NCBI GenBank assembly: GCA_947652605.1
Contig: OX393576.1
Coordinates: 9,884,575-9,948,574 of the forward strand
Length of the DNA stretch: 64,000 nucleotides
Direction of reading: 5' to 3'
Source: Elmis aenea
Lineage: Eukaryota; Arthropoda; Insecta; Coleoptera; Elmidae
The notes under the pieces were generated by a model, which was not told the origin of the DNA, did not search any database, and worked only from the letters and a program-made list of their open reading frames with translations. This document shows positions 38,701 to 53,700 of the stretch, one piece after another. The position numbers and the translations under genes were made by a program. Each line of letters begins with the position of its first letter. Positions within the stretch are counted from its first letter, which is position 1.

Positions 38701-41700
38701 CTACTATGTTCATTGTGGACTAATAGATTCTGTCAAAAAAAAAAAACAGCAATGTTTTTAAAATGGCTTAATTAAATAGGAATAAAATATATGAAATTTG
38801 GAAAGGATTAAGTCGTTTTATATGGTTTTAAATGGCTTTTTTTACTCGATACCTCGGTGAAACCAATTAATCACATAAATAGGATTATTGCAATGTTCAT
38901 ATTTACTTTTTCGGTGCCCACAAATCCTAGATTGTATTTACGGTCATAATGAACTAGATTGTGTTGTGCTCGCACTGTGCTTATGATCATGATCCGTTTT
39001 TCACGACCCTGAAAGGCTTCCGTAGTTCCAACTTCAACGCTACCCAAATTTAAGCGTGTCAACCTGTCTTTTATTTTGTAAACCTGCAATGAAACAACAT
39101 TTTAAGGTACTGATAAAAACGAAATTTAGTACGGAATTGTTCTGAGTTTTAAATGTATCACTACAACTTCAAAATTCAATAGGGCTTCTAAAACTACCTT
39201 AAGAACTTAAAATTAAATTTAGATCTACAATCGCCGATGTTGACAAATACACAAACTGAGAATGTTGATTTCTAAATTTTAACAATTTTACAATTTAACA
39301 ACATTTTAGATACACTGACCTGTCTTATATAAGGTGATATGATTCCAATGTCTTGCTGTTCGACCGGTACGTCCGTCAAACTTATAAAGGCATTAACATA
39401 TTTCACTACCAATTCAATTTCGGCCCAGTTAAAGTAACTGCAAATGTACAACACTTTTATTTTTTGACATGTTTAAATAATTTGTTATGTACCTTGGGGA
39501 TCTACCTTCACGTTTTTCTTTAGCATAGACTGCATAAAATTCCACAGGTTGACCAACTGTAGTAGCATTTGTTGTAAACATAATATGTTGGACAGATACA
39601 TTGGCTATTGGATCGTTTCTAGCAGTAAACGATTTAGCCTGTATGAAAAATTAAATAAATAATTAACTGTACTAAGTAGAAAAAATATTTAGTTATGTAC
39701 AGGGTGGACCAAATTCGAATGTATGTTTTACCGCAATAGATAGCGAAAATCTGATTTCGGTCTCTTACGCTATTTTTTTGAGAAAATAACGCCTATGCAA
39801 TCAGATTTTTTCTATCGGATTCCATTTTGGCACTACAGACGAAAAATGAAATTTCATAATTTTTGAACATTTGTTATAACTTCTCTATTTATTAAATTAG
39901 AACAAAATGTTATATAGGTTTTTTATACAGATTTTTATGCTTAATTGAAAAACAAAAGTAATTTTTTTTAGCCATCTTGACTTTCGAGATATGGAGTAAA
40001 CTTAATTTTTTTTTATGGAAACCTTAGTCGGCCATGACTTTATGTGAAAGAGTATTTTTTTAGCTTTTCAAAAATATATAGTTTTATATATTTGTTGCAA
40101 AAAATAACCGAGATATGGCCAATTTTGTAAAAATTGGATCATCAAAGTTTGCCATGATTTCGTAAACAAGTGATGTTTGCAATTATTAAACAACTAAACG
40201 TCATTGCCAAGTAAATTTTGCAGCAACCGCTACGTTTTTATCACTTACAAAGTAATATTCTAACATATTAAACTTTTCAAAAAGTTCAAATTTAGTCATG
40301 TTCACAATACCACAATAAACAGTTATAAAATACAAAAGAATACACGGTTTTGCTTTAAAGTTGACAAACGTATTTCGAAATGACGTTTAGTTGTTTAATA
40401 ATTGCAAACATCACTTGTTTACGAAATCATTGATGATCGAAATTTTACAAAATTGGCCATATCTCGGTTATTTTTTGCAACAAATATATAAAATTATATA
40501 TTTTTGAAAAGCTAAAAAAATACTCTTTCACATAAAATCATGGCCAACTAGGGTTTCCATTTAAAAAAATGCAAGTTTAATCCATATCTCGAAAGGCAAG
40601 ATGGCGAAAAAAAATGTACTTTTGTTTTTCAATTAAGCATAACAATCTGTATAAAAAACCTATATAACATTTTGTTCTAATTTAATAAATAGAGAAGTTA
40701 CAGCAACATTTCATAAACGATGAAATTTCAATTTTCGTCTGTAGTGCCAAAATGGAATCCGATAGAAAAAATCTGATTGCATAGGCGTTATTTTCTCAAC
40801 AAAATAGCCCAAGAGACTGATATCAGATTTTAGCTATCTATTGCGGTAACCGAGATACCCCATAAAACATTCAAATTTGGTCCACCCTGTACAATAAAAA
40901 AAAAACAGTAAGAGATACAAACATTTAGTTTATGTAAAATTGTAGTTTATGGTGGAGCTTATAATAAATCTTCATAAGATTTTTTTTGTAAAGTGTGTTA
41001 CGAATTATTTAATAAAATCTTAACTCAGAAAAAAAAATTAAATACAGCTCCATAGTTTTTTTTTTTTTAAATAGCGTTACCCAGTTTACATTTTTTAATA
41101 AAATAACCGTTTCAACTTTCTCAAAATGTAATAGCAAAAGTTGTTTTTTTTTTAAATTTTGCATACTTTTTAAGGACGCATGTTACAAAAGTTAATTAAA
41201 ACGAAAGTAAACTATAACTTACCTCCAATTGTCTATTGTAGAACCATTTATTAGGAAGATGCAATATTGAAGGATGAGCTCGAAAATTGAGTTTTAACAT
41301 GGTGATAAAATTTGGATTATTATCTTGATATAACTCACACTTTAGCATCAATCTTTCCAACAAGCTAACATCTTAAATAAAAAATTTCATTACAATACCT
41401 CAAAATCTGTAAAATATGTATAAGGTTTGTTCCAGCAAGGGTATGTATCAGATTGTGTGAGTATCAATATTGGGTTTCAGCAGTCTCTGATAGTTCATCA
41501 GAACCATATTTATTTTTAAAAGTAGCTACATACTCAAGCTGTAGGCTTCAGCAGCTCTAGTACAGATAGGAGCCAGTTGTTTAGGATCACCGGTCAACAC
41601 CAATTGTTTTCCAGGGGTCATGAGACTTATTGCAACTGCAGCTTCAGGTTCTAAGGCTTGAGCTGCCTCATCAATGAACACAAAATGTGGATGATATTTG

Positions 41701-44700
41701 TAAGCATACCTAGAACAATCCGAACACTTTACAATCTCATTAATTTTTAACATGAAAATACAGTGCAACCTCCATAATCCGAACAATTAAATGCAAAGGG
41801 TCAATTCGGATTAGTGAATTGTTCGGATTATTGGATTTATAAAAAAAATATATAATTTACAACCCTACAACATTTTCTGTATGCTATTACACACATACAG
41901 TCGATTTTCCGACACCATATTTTAATGAAATACTGGAAAAACATTTTCCAGATTTAATTTCATTTATTATATCAACTTTTTCTTGCAAATTTAAAGTTTT
42001 ATGTTGTCTTTTCGACATTTTTTGCACATTATTATACGTTTAACGTCGAGCTACTACTAGACCATTGCACTCTAAAAGTTGTAATAAGAGAATCAAAGTA
42101 GATGCTCATAAATGCTACGTTTATGCAGAAAAATACTTGCATGGTTCGGATTAGCGAGGTGCGTTCGGACTATGACTTTAGAATGTCAAAGGTCGGATTA
42201 GTGGATATTCGGATTAAAGTGTGTTCGGATTATAGAGGTTGCACCTTGTAAAATTGTATGTACAGGGTGGACCAAATTCAAATGTTTTACGGGGTATCTC
42301 GGTTACCACAATAGATAGTGAAAATCTGATTTCGGTCTCATGGGCTATTTTATTGAGAAAATATCACCTATGCAATCAGATATTTTCTATCGGATTCCAT
42401 TTTGGCACTACAGACGAAAAATGAAATTACATCATTTTTGAAAATTTGCTATAACTTCTCTATTTATTAAATTGAAAAAAAAAGTAATTTTTTTTAGCCA
42501 TTTTGACTTTCGAGATATGCAGTCAACTTTTATATTTTTAAATTAAATCCCTAGTCGGCCATGACTTTATGTGAAAGAGTATTTTTTTAGATTTTCAAAA
42601 ATATAGTTTTATATATTTGTTGCAAAAAATAACCGAGATATGGCCAATCTTGTAAAAATTCGATCATCAAAGTTTGCCATGATTTCGTAAACAAGTGATG
42701 TTTGCAATTATTAAACAACTACACGTCATTGCCAAGTAGATTCTGCATCAACCGCTACGTTTTTATCACTTACAAAGTAATATTCTAACATATTAAACTT
42801 TAAAAAAAATTCAAATTCAGCCATGTTCACAATACCACAATAAACAGTTATAAAATACAAAAGAATACACGGTTTTGCTTTAAAGTTGACAAATGTACTT
42901 CGAAATGACGTTTAGTTGTTTATTAATTGCAAACATCACTTGTTTACGAAATCATGGCAAACTTTGATGATACAATTTTTACAAAATTGGCCATATCTCG
43001 GTTATTTTTGCAACAAATATATAAAACTATATATTTTTGAAAAGCTAAAAAAATACTCTTTCACATAAAATCATGGTCAACTAGGGTTTCCATTTAAAAA
43101 AATGTAAGTTTAATCCATATCTCGAAAGTCAAGATGGCTAAAAAAAAATGTACTTTTGTTTTTCAATTAAGCATAACAATCTGTATAAAAAAACCTATAT
43201 AACATTTTGTTCTAATTTAATAAATGGAGAAGTTATAGCCAAATTTCATAAATGATTAAATTTAAATTTTCGTCTGTAGGGCCAAAATGGAATCCGATAG
43301 AAAAAATCTGATTGCATAGGCGTTATTTTCTCAAAAAAATAGCCCAAGAGACCGATATCAGATTTTCGCTATCTATTGCGGTAACCGAGATACCCCATAA
43401 AACATTCGAATTTGGTCCACCCTACAGGGTGGCCTATTTTCGATGCCCATACAGGGTATCTCGGTTATTATCAGAGATAGAAAAAAACTAAGTATGTAGT
43501 CTCGATTTCTTTTTTCGAGAGGAATTCATTGCTGTAAACAGATTTTTGATATCTTTTTTAATTTTCGAAATATAGCCAAAAACCGATTTTTGGTAATTTT
43601 CAAAAATGTTAAATATCTCGCTTAAAAGAAAAGAGTGAAAAACTTTAAAGACTTTTTGCATGGTTTTTTGTCCTTAATAAGAAAGCCATATATATATTTT
43701 TTTTAAATTCATATAAACATTGATATATTACACCTAACTTTTCCTGTATGGGCATCAAAAATAGGCCACCCTGTACACAAGGTGTCCCAATTATGGTGAA
43801 CAGGATGGGGATCTTGTAAACAGTAAGAAATACAGAGTCGGTTAAAGGGTCAAAATGATCTACGATTTAAGAGATACTATTCTATGAAAAAATCAATAAT
43901 TTGTGCGCTATTGATAAAAAAACAAAAAAATTACGCTTTAAATTTTTGCTTGTGACTTATTTATTCGTAATAATACTCAAAATATTTTTCTACATTATTA
44001 GAACACTTTTTATGTACATTTGAAATTTTACTTATTTTCATTTGTTTTTAAAAATTCTAAACATCAAGTATCTTATTTTAAAAACGGGTTGTATTTGGCT
44101 GTGACACCATTAAAAAGATATTTTTTCTCTCGTTTGATTGATGTATGGGTTGTTAGATTTATCTTTAAAAATAATTAAGTTGTTGCAATATTATTGTATT
44201 TATTAAGTTTAATCAAAGTGGCCATTGAAAAACAAAAACAAAACAATAAATAAGCTAGCTGTACTAAAATAAACACCAAAGATAATTTACAATACCGTTT
44301 GCATTTTATAATAATTAATGATTTTTTACTTATTATTAGTCAGTGCGGGGCATCGGTCTGAAAAACCGACGTCTGAGCAGATCCTTGGTTAAATTAAAAA
44401 ATTGTTTTCTAGTTTAAAAAACAAAACAAAACCTCACCTGCCAATTGACATTAATGTAGCAATAACAATGCGATACTTCATAAGTTCTTTACCAGTTGGT
44501 CTGGTATACGAATCTCCTGCATAATTACTATAACCCTGAACATCCTTTGGTACCCCTTTCCTTAAACACAGCACAGTAACAATTCAAAATGTCTATGTAT
44601 GTATATGTGATGCCTACCAATCTCTAGTTTTTGCATGAACACGTATCAGCTCATCTTTCTTGCAATGAGGTATCAATTTAGATGTTAACATATCACATGC

Positions 44701-47700
44701 TGCATTAGCAGGGGCACATACAAGAATATTTACATCCTTGCAACGGTTTTTAATCTGGAATAACAAAATATTATTCAAGACACAAGAATACAAATGTGCC
44801 TGTAGGCTAAAAGATCGTTTGGGCCCTATTTATTGCATGTCACACTCTTTTCAAAACTTGAATAAAATTTTACCAACTATATTTGATTATGCACACTTCT
44901 ACCGATGACCACCTCTTAAATAAAAGAAGTTACAGGGCTGTACAGCGTGGTCCAAATTTGATGGGATTACATGGGTATCTCGTTTAATAGTCAAGAGAAA
45001 CAGTTAAATTACCTAAAATATGCAGTTTTTTGAGACAAACTCAAAACCGTTTTCAAAAATATTTCCGGTTTTTGAGTTACTAGAAAAAAGTGTTTTTTTG
45101 TCATATTTATAAAGTGACATATTTCTGTTATTGTTGTAAATATCGAAAAAACGTAAGATTATTTTTGGATATTTTTATGCAGAATGCGATTACTCTAAAA
45201 AAACATTTTTCACGCTCGCTGTTAAACAGTTATGATACAAACTTACCTTTTTTTTTACATGGAAGCTATAGTTGGCTATGACTTACTTAACTTCCTTATT
45301 TTTTTCTCATTCCAAATATATGAGGGTTGATGTATTTATTTTCAATAATAAGCAAGTTACGAAGGTTTTTCAGTATTTTTTTAAAAGAAAAACATAGTAG
45401 GCTGTGAAAACAAAAACAAAACAAGGTGCAAAACCTTTTAAAACTCATTTGGTACAAGTGACGAAGGTATTGTAATTTGTTATCGAGATAATGCTTATCA
45501 CAACAATTTAATAAGAAATTGAAAAACCTTCGTAACCTGTATTAAATGAGTTTTAAAAGGTTTTACACCTTGTTTTGTTTTTGTTTTCACAGCCTACTAT
45601 AACTTTCTTTAAAAAAAAGCAAACTAAAAAACCTTCGTAACTTACGTATTATTGAAAATAACTACACCAACACTTATACCGGGTGTAACTGAATTCAGGC
45701 TCACCCCCTTTTTTTTCTTTAGTTTTGAATTTAGACAAATGAAATTTTAGACATGTAACATTTGCAAAAAACTGGATTATTTGAACATAGGTACACTTTT
45801 GTTTCACTTCCGGTTTCGCCAGAAATGGCCATAACTTTGTTATTTTAAATGGAACACCCTGTATATTTTTACATTTTTGGAAAAAGAGGCGATTTTGGAT
45901 ACACCTGTATCATTTTGGTTAATTTTTATAACCTCAAATAATTTTTTGACAAAAATTAAATTTTTTATTAAGTGTGCCGTGACCCGCATAAATTGAATTT
46001 TATTATGTCAAAAAGTGTCAGAAAAACGGTTTTGTAAATTTTAATTGACATTTGGGCTGCTTTAATAGACCTTAAAGGTTGCGAAATTGGTTTTTTGTCA
46101 AAAAATAAATTTTTTTAAATGGAACGATAGTGGCGCATGCGGTTATTTAAATAGAGTATTTTCTGGCGAATTCAACAGTACCAATAACTTAGTATTTTTA
46201 TTAGGAGCAGGCAATAAAAATTTCAAATTATTGTAAGATTTTGGTAAGATATCCCAATAATCATAGTGGACTATGCCAAATGGCAACAAAACAAATGCTT
46301 TTTTTGTGTTTTTTTACAAAACCGTTTTTCGGACACTTGTTGACAAAATAAAATTTAATTTATGCAGGTCACGGCACACTTAATAAAAAATTAAATTTTT
46401 GTAAAACAATTATTTGAGGTTATAAAAATTAACCAAAATGATACAGGTGTATCCAAAATCGCCTCCTTTTTCCAAAAATGTAAAAATATACAGGGTGTTC
46501 CATTTAAAATAACAAAGTTATGGCCATTTCCGGCGAAACCGGAAGTGAAACAAAAGTGTACCCATGTTCAAATAATCCAGTTTTTTGCAAATGTTACATG
46601 TCTAAAATTTCATTTGTCTAAATTTAAAACTAAAGAAAAAAAAGGGGGTGAGCCTGATTTCAGTTACAACCGGTATATTAGGAACGAGAAAAAAATAAGC
46701 AGTTTAAATCAGTCATAGCCAACTAAAGCTTCCATTTAAAAAAAGGTAAGTTTGTATCATAACTTTTTAAGAGCGAGCATATAATTTTTTTAGAATAATC
46801 GAATTTTACCTAAAAATGTCTAAAAATAATCTCCATAATTTTTTTTTTGACATTTACAACAATAACGGATAGATGAAACATTATGAATATGACAAAAAAC
46901 ACTTTTTTTACCGGAGTTGATAGAATATATTTGAAAACGGTTCTAATTTTGTCTCAAAAAACTGTACAATTTTGGTAATTTAACTGTTTCTCTATCTTGA
47001 ATTTTAAGCAAGATACCCATGTAATCCCATCGAATTTGGACCACCCTGTAAATTTTGGAATGTTAAAAATTTTAAAAATTGTTAATGTAGTTTTATCACT
47101 TTAAAGGCTTTCCAGAAACATATAAATAATACAATCAAAATTTATGATATAAATGTTACCAACAAATTAAATAAGGTTATTACCTGTAACATGGCTTCAA
47201 CAATGGTTATTGTTTTTCCTGTTCCTGGTGGTCCAAACACAATGTATGGGGCAGATTTAGATGTACAGTTAAGAATATTAATGACAGCTTTTTTTTGTTC
47301 GGCATTATTTGCAACATCTTCATTTATAAAGCTAAAAATACAACGATGAAATTTTAATAAAACAAACATTTCAAGCCTTACTCATTATCACCAATATTAT
47401 ACACAATATTTGAATTTCTCGATCTCAGCGCAACACTAGGAAACAATGTTGGTAACATTCCACCAGATACACATAAGTCTATAGCTTGATGCTGACGTTC
47501 ATAAATTAAACGACCAGGAACAAACTTAACGTCTAATTCGGTCTCTGGATCCACATTAAGATACTCAAAAAATCTAGAATAAAACATTTACACAAAAGTT
47601 TATTACCAAATAAGTAAACACTAACGCGGGATCAACATCGCTGATGTGAATGGTTTCATTAAAAATTCTTGCTACAACTCCGTAATATGCAGTATGATCA

Positions 47701-50700
47701 TCATGCAATCTAATTAATATTTCGTCACCTTGGATAAGTGAGGGACGTTTTTCTGCTAAGCCTGGGACCGCCAACTCCAAAATATGAGAAGCAACTATTT
47801 TCATTGTGACCTACAATAAAGCAATATAATCAAAACTCAGATAAAAAAAACATTTGATTAGGAGGATACTGCACATAAAACTTAACAAATTGTTTTAAAT
47901 ACATCCAAAAATCATATATTTACCTTTCTTGGTTTCTTGAATAAATTTTAGGTATGTCCTTAGATAGGAGCAAATAAATAAGTTAGAATTTTTTAAAGTA
48001 GCTTAGAGAAAACAAAAGGAATGTTTCAAGACAAAATAGCCTTTATACAGGGTGGCGTATTTTCGATGCCCATACAGGGTATCTCGGTTATTATCAGAAA
48101 TAGAAAAAAACGAAGTACGTAGTCTCTATTTCTTTTTTTGTGAGGAATTCATTGCCGTCAACAGATTTTTGATGTCTTTCTTAATTTTCGAAATATAGTC
48201 AAAAAGACCGATTTTTGGCAATTTTCAAAAATGTTAAATATCTTGCTTAAACGAAAAGAGAGAAAAACTTTGAAGATACTTTGGGCACGGTTTTTTGTCC
48301 TTAATAAGCTGGCGATATTCATTTTTTTTTTTAAACTCATAAATATCAATATATTACACCTAACTTTCTTATTTTAAATGGCAACCATAAGCAAATTATA
48401 TATTTTTGAGCAAAAAGTAAGCTTTCGATTTATGTCAAAGCCATGGTTGCCATTTAAAATAAGAAAGTAAGGTGTAACATATCAATATTTATATGAGTAA
48501 AAACAATTTGAATATCGCTATTTTGTTATAAGGACAAAAAACCATGCACAAAATGTTTTCAAAGTTTTTCTCTATCTTTTCATTTAATCGAGATATTTAA
48601 CATTTTTGAAAATTGCCAAAAATTGGGTTTTGTCTATATTTCGAAAATTAAAAAAGATATCAAAAATCTGTTTACAGCAATGAATTCCTCTCGAAAAAAG
48701 AAATCGAGACTATGTACATCGTTTTTTTAAATCTCTGATAATAACCGAGGTGCGTTCGGGACGCACGCTCCCAGATTGGAGTGGATTGGACAGGATTGGA
48801 GTAAGATTGTAAACACGTGGTCTCAGAGCCTCCAAGAGTAAAGCTTGTGCGTTCGGGACGTGTAAGTGCAGAAAATCAGCGGATATTTCAAATATAAAGG
48901 TAACCGCACTATTTTGTTGTAGACCGGTCTAATCAGACATCATTGTAAGTAAAACAAGCAACAAATTGTATTGCTTCGAATTTGTTAGATTATTTGGTTA
49001 TAAAATTGATGTAAAATGTCATGATATGAAACCATTTAACTTCCCAAAATTTTGTTTTAATCAGGGCATGAAACCGGTTTTTTAAACCGGTTTAAAAAAC
49101 CGGTTAACCTTTATTTTTTGTCCAAAATTGTAATTTTTAACCGAAACCGAAACCGTTATTTTTAAAGGCAAAAAAAACGGTAACCTTTAACCAAAATAAT
49201 AAAAAACCGGTTTTTTAAACATCTCTTTTTAATAAAAATTATTTTGAAAAAATACAAAATCTGTATTAAATATGATTAGTTTACCAAAAGTAATTACTGA
49301 ATGCTTGATTGTACATATATTATAAAATTATCAATAGATAATATCTTTTTATACTTTGCATTCCAAATCTGAATAATGTTAAAAACCGGTTAAATTAACC
49401 GGTTTTTTACGGAAAAAACCGGTTTTTCAACAAAAACCGTTATAAAAATAAAGTTCTTGAATTCGGTTAACCGTTAACCAAAATTTTTTTCGGTTTCTAG
49501 CCCTGGTTTTAATAATAGGGAATTACATCGAAAGTTAATTACTGTCCACAAGAAATTGTTGTTAACTAATGCAAAACAATAACACGAAGCCTGGGTGTTA
49601 ACTATATCTTATTCTTATGCTGTACCTGGCAATTCAAAGAATTCAAACGTAGACAATCCGTAATGCGCATGTCTTCTTTCGCGAGCTCAGCTTGCCCCAG
49701 CTTCAGAGGTGGTGCAAATTAGAGTAGATTTATTTACTCCACTTATGCAGTCCCGAACGCTCTTCGGAGCGATCTTTTTTACTCCAAAGTCGCGTCCCGA
49801 ACGCTGTGGAGCAAAAAAGAGCGTACGTCCCGAACGCACCTCCTGTATGGGCATCGAAAATAGGCCACCCTGTATAGTGCTGCGCAAAAGTGTGGATTTA
49901 GTAATTGTCTTATGACACTGGTACAACAAACAATGCATAAATAATTTTAAGAATCCTCAATTTAAACATAAGAATGATGAAATTACACGCTCATAAATTA
50001 ATTTTTTTTTGTACAGTAGTCATAAAGTCATGTATAGTATTGTAAAATTTTGACTACATGGCAATTAGCTTATTCGAGAATAGGCAGTTGCGCAAAGTAA
50101 AAATTTGTATTCAAATAATCCAATCAAATTGTTTCATATAAGTAGGTACATGGTAGGTACGTAAGTGATTTGAATTAGTGAAATAGCGGTTGGAAAGTAT
50201 TTTACACAGTACACAACAATCAACAGTATATGCAATTTAAGGTACAATATTTACTATTCTATTCAAGTCGAACTTATTTTTTCTTTTCTTGTGTACATTT
50301 AATATAGTTTAAGCTTTTTAACTCATATACGACCAGTTAATCTTGATTTCTCTACGTAAATGTGTAATACAAATACATATTTTCATTTCAGTTGGATACA
50401 CGATACACTTATAACACGGTATAAATGGAGGACCTCCAAACAATACAACAAGCAGCGAAGGAGCTATACTTATATGACAACAAAAAATCTATGTGCTTTG
50501 GAAAAAGCAATGAAAGAGACTGAGTCGCAAATGGAAGATGCCAAAAAAGGATTGGAAGACGCGAAAAGAGAAAACGCGAATTTGAAATTGAAATTAGCAA
50601 TACTTAAAACAAGGTTTCAAGTTACGGAAAAGAAAGGCATTTCAGACATTTTTAAGTTACATGAAGAAACAAAAATTTTGGAAGACGCGAAAAGAGAAAT

Positions 50701-53700
50701 CGCGAATTTGAAATTGAAATTAGCAATACTTGAAACAAGGTTTCAAGTTACGGAAAAGAAAGGCATTTCAGAACTTTTTAAGTTCCATGAAGAAACAAAA
50801 ATGTTGGAAGATCTTGAGAGTAAATCTCAGTTAGTAACGAAAGAAGACATTATTGCTTTCAATGCACAATCTGCTGCAATAGAAAAATCTCTGCAAGAAA
50901 CTGAGGAAGCAAATTTAAATGATCAAACCAAAAATATGGAAGTTATGGAGGCAAAAAAAAGAGGAAAGAAAAGAGGTGCTAGGTATGGAAAACGTCATAG
51001 ATTTTCAGAAGGCAATCAGGACAAAAATAATCATCAAAAATCAAAAAAAGTTAAATGTTAACAGTTTATGCAATAAAATATTAATTATTGAAGCCTTCAA
51101 GATTTTGTAAATAAATGTGTAATACATCTTAAGTTTTATATTAGCTTTCTCCAGGATAAAAAAATAATTTTATGTAGTAAATAATTTCTTTAGTTAAATG
51201 TTAACAATTTATTCAATAAAATATTAATTTCAACTGTTTTTTTACTGAACTGTAGCTTATTGGATAAGCAATCACGTTAAAAAAAATTAGCTCATTTGTA
51301 GGTACCTATAAAAAAGGATCACGATATGTTGTCGCTAGAATCTGATCAAGGCTGTCTGTGTTGCATCAAGAACATCAAAAATAAATGTTTTGTAGAGTTA
51401 TACGTGCCATTGATGATTTACAGAGGAAAAATAGGAAAAAACTGAAAAATAAAGGTCATTTTTGGGTACGCGTTGACCATAATATTGCTACACTAACAAT
51501 AAGAGACAACTCTTAAATGTCACATCAAAAAAGAAGAACATCAACACGGGATAACTCCCATCTAATCAGTAGGCAGTGAACATGTAAAATGATTTTTACT
51601 TATTTAAAGAAAAAAGCATAACAAACCTTATATCACTGAAACGAGAAAAATATAACCTTTTTAATAAGGCCACAGCTAACTATGACTTCCATTTAAAAAA
51701 ATGCAAGTTTGTGCTATAACTCGGAAATCGAGAGTGCTATGAAAATTTCGTTAACTTATTTAAAATCTACGTAAAAACATCTATAAAAGCCAATCTTTAT
51801 TTTTATTCTAGCTCATATGGTTACGAAATTATTCAATTTTTAAAAAATCGACCTTTTTCAGCGTTTTCAAATAATTTCAAAAAGTTGATGACGTAGGTCG
51901 AATTTGAAAATGGCATCAGATTTCTCTTTAAATTATGCAGAAATTTGCTAATTTAAACGTTTCTGTATGTTTAATATTAAAGGAGTTACCCATACAACAG
52001 GTTAGAAAAATGGGCACCCTGTATTTGGTAATTACTTACATTTTCCATGTTGTATAATCTTAAATTCATCGCTTCTACTTTTTCCTCTAACCACAGCACA
52101 ATATGAAAAAAATCAGCATAATTATCTTGTGTACAATAGTTTGGATGAAGAAGTTCCCTGTTAAAAATGATTGATGTTAAAGCTTTTACCATGCACGTTT
52201 CATTTTAAGCATGTATTAATGAATTTGGTTATGAATATTTGAATTTTCAAAATTAATACCACCAAATAAACTCACACTCTATAGCAGTGTTTCCCAACTT
52301 GGGGCATACGCCCCACAAGGGGACAGTTTGAATATTTTGGGGGGCAATTAAAAATTGAATGTTGTTGAAGTTGTAATACATAATTTATGTTAACCGAAGA
52401 AAGTCAAATTAAGAACAGTTTAACCCATGTTCATTTTTAAATTAAAATATCTATTTATATTATCTCTTTCGCAGTGGCGGATTACCGCACAGGCGCATGA
52501 GGCGCGTGCCTGGGGCCTCAGAATCGTTGAGTGCCTCATCCTCAAAAACCAAAATTAATTTTTTATTGTCTGTTAATATGAGAATTATAAAATAATAATT
52601 GTAGCCAAATCGTAATATCTTCTAAAACCTATTTTCATAGTGGGTATTGGGTAATAGTCATTGATGCCAATTAAAAAAATCGTGGTAAATTAAACAAAAA
52701 AGATAGCCAATTTGGTTCCAAATTGCCAAAACTTGCAACCCTGCTTGCATCTGATTACAGTGCACTGCACTGTACACTGTACTGTACAGGGTGGTCCAAA
52801 TTCGGTGGGATTACATGTTACATGGGTATCACGCTTAATAGTCAAGATAGAGAAACAGTTAAATTACCAAAAATGTGCAGTTTTTTGAGACACTCAGAAC
52901 AGTTCTCAAATTTATTTTATCATTTCTGGTTTTTCTTGTTTTTTTTTTTGTTTTCACAGCCTACTTTTTGTTTCTCATCTTTAAAAAAATTAAAAAACCT
53001 TTGTAACTTGCGTATTATTGAAAAGAAATACATTAAGCCTTATATATTTGGAAAGGGCAAAAATAAGGAATTTAAATAAGTCATAGCCAACTCCATTTAA
53101 AAAAAGGTAAGTTTGTTTCATAACTTTTTAACGGCGAGCGTAAAAAATTCTTTTTTAGTACTATCATAATCTACATAAAAATATCCAAAAATAATTTTCG
53201 TTAACTTTTTTGATATTTAAAACAATAAGGGAGATATGACACATTATGAATATAACAAAAAACAGGTTTTCTTCAATAACTCAATAACCGGAAATGATAG
53301 AATATTTTTGAAAACGGTTCTGAGTTTGTCCCAAAAAACTGCACATTTTTGGTAAGTTAACCGTTTCTCTATCTTGACTATTAAGCGAGATACCCATGTT
53401 ATCCAATCGAATTTGGACTATCCTGTACTGTATGATGCAGAATTTTACCGAGATTTTTTTTACCTGAGATGTCATTTTGTTCTTTTAAATGGGAATGTGA
53501 TTATTTTCTTCTGATACCTGAGAATAGTTTTTAATTTCCGTATTTTATTTTTGTGTTTATGTTTTTGTTGATTCCAAAAATAAATTTTTTTATGATTTTC
53601 TGCATTGTTCATTTTAGTGAACCATCCTATTCTTAGTAGGGTCAATAGGGGCCCTCCAGATCAGGTTGCGCCTGGGGCCCCACGAAATCAAGATACGCCA

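Larger units (their letters stand above)
48048..49872. mobile_element. TA-flanked MITE interrupted by a second element
   Basis: Termini cagggtggcgtattttcg and cgaaaataggccaccctg are flanked by TA. The element belongs to the same family as 43425 and 59276. Its arms pair, but about 1.1 kb (48750-49845) of unrelated sequence is inserted near its right end, just inside the inner ctgtatgggcatcg motif. Confidence 0.85.

Noticed and set aside
42239..45281. Small ORFs within 42239-42424 and 45090-45281
   Set aside because: They lie inside palindromic MITEs and have no splice signals or similarity to known domains.
49687..49938. Overlapping ORFs on both strands near 49.7-49.9 kb
   Set aside because: They arise from the inverted subterminal repeats (tcccgaacgc) of the unclassified element.
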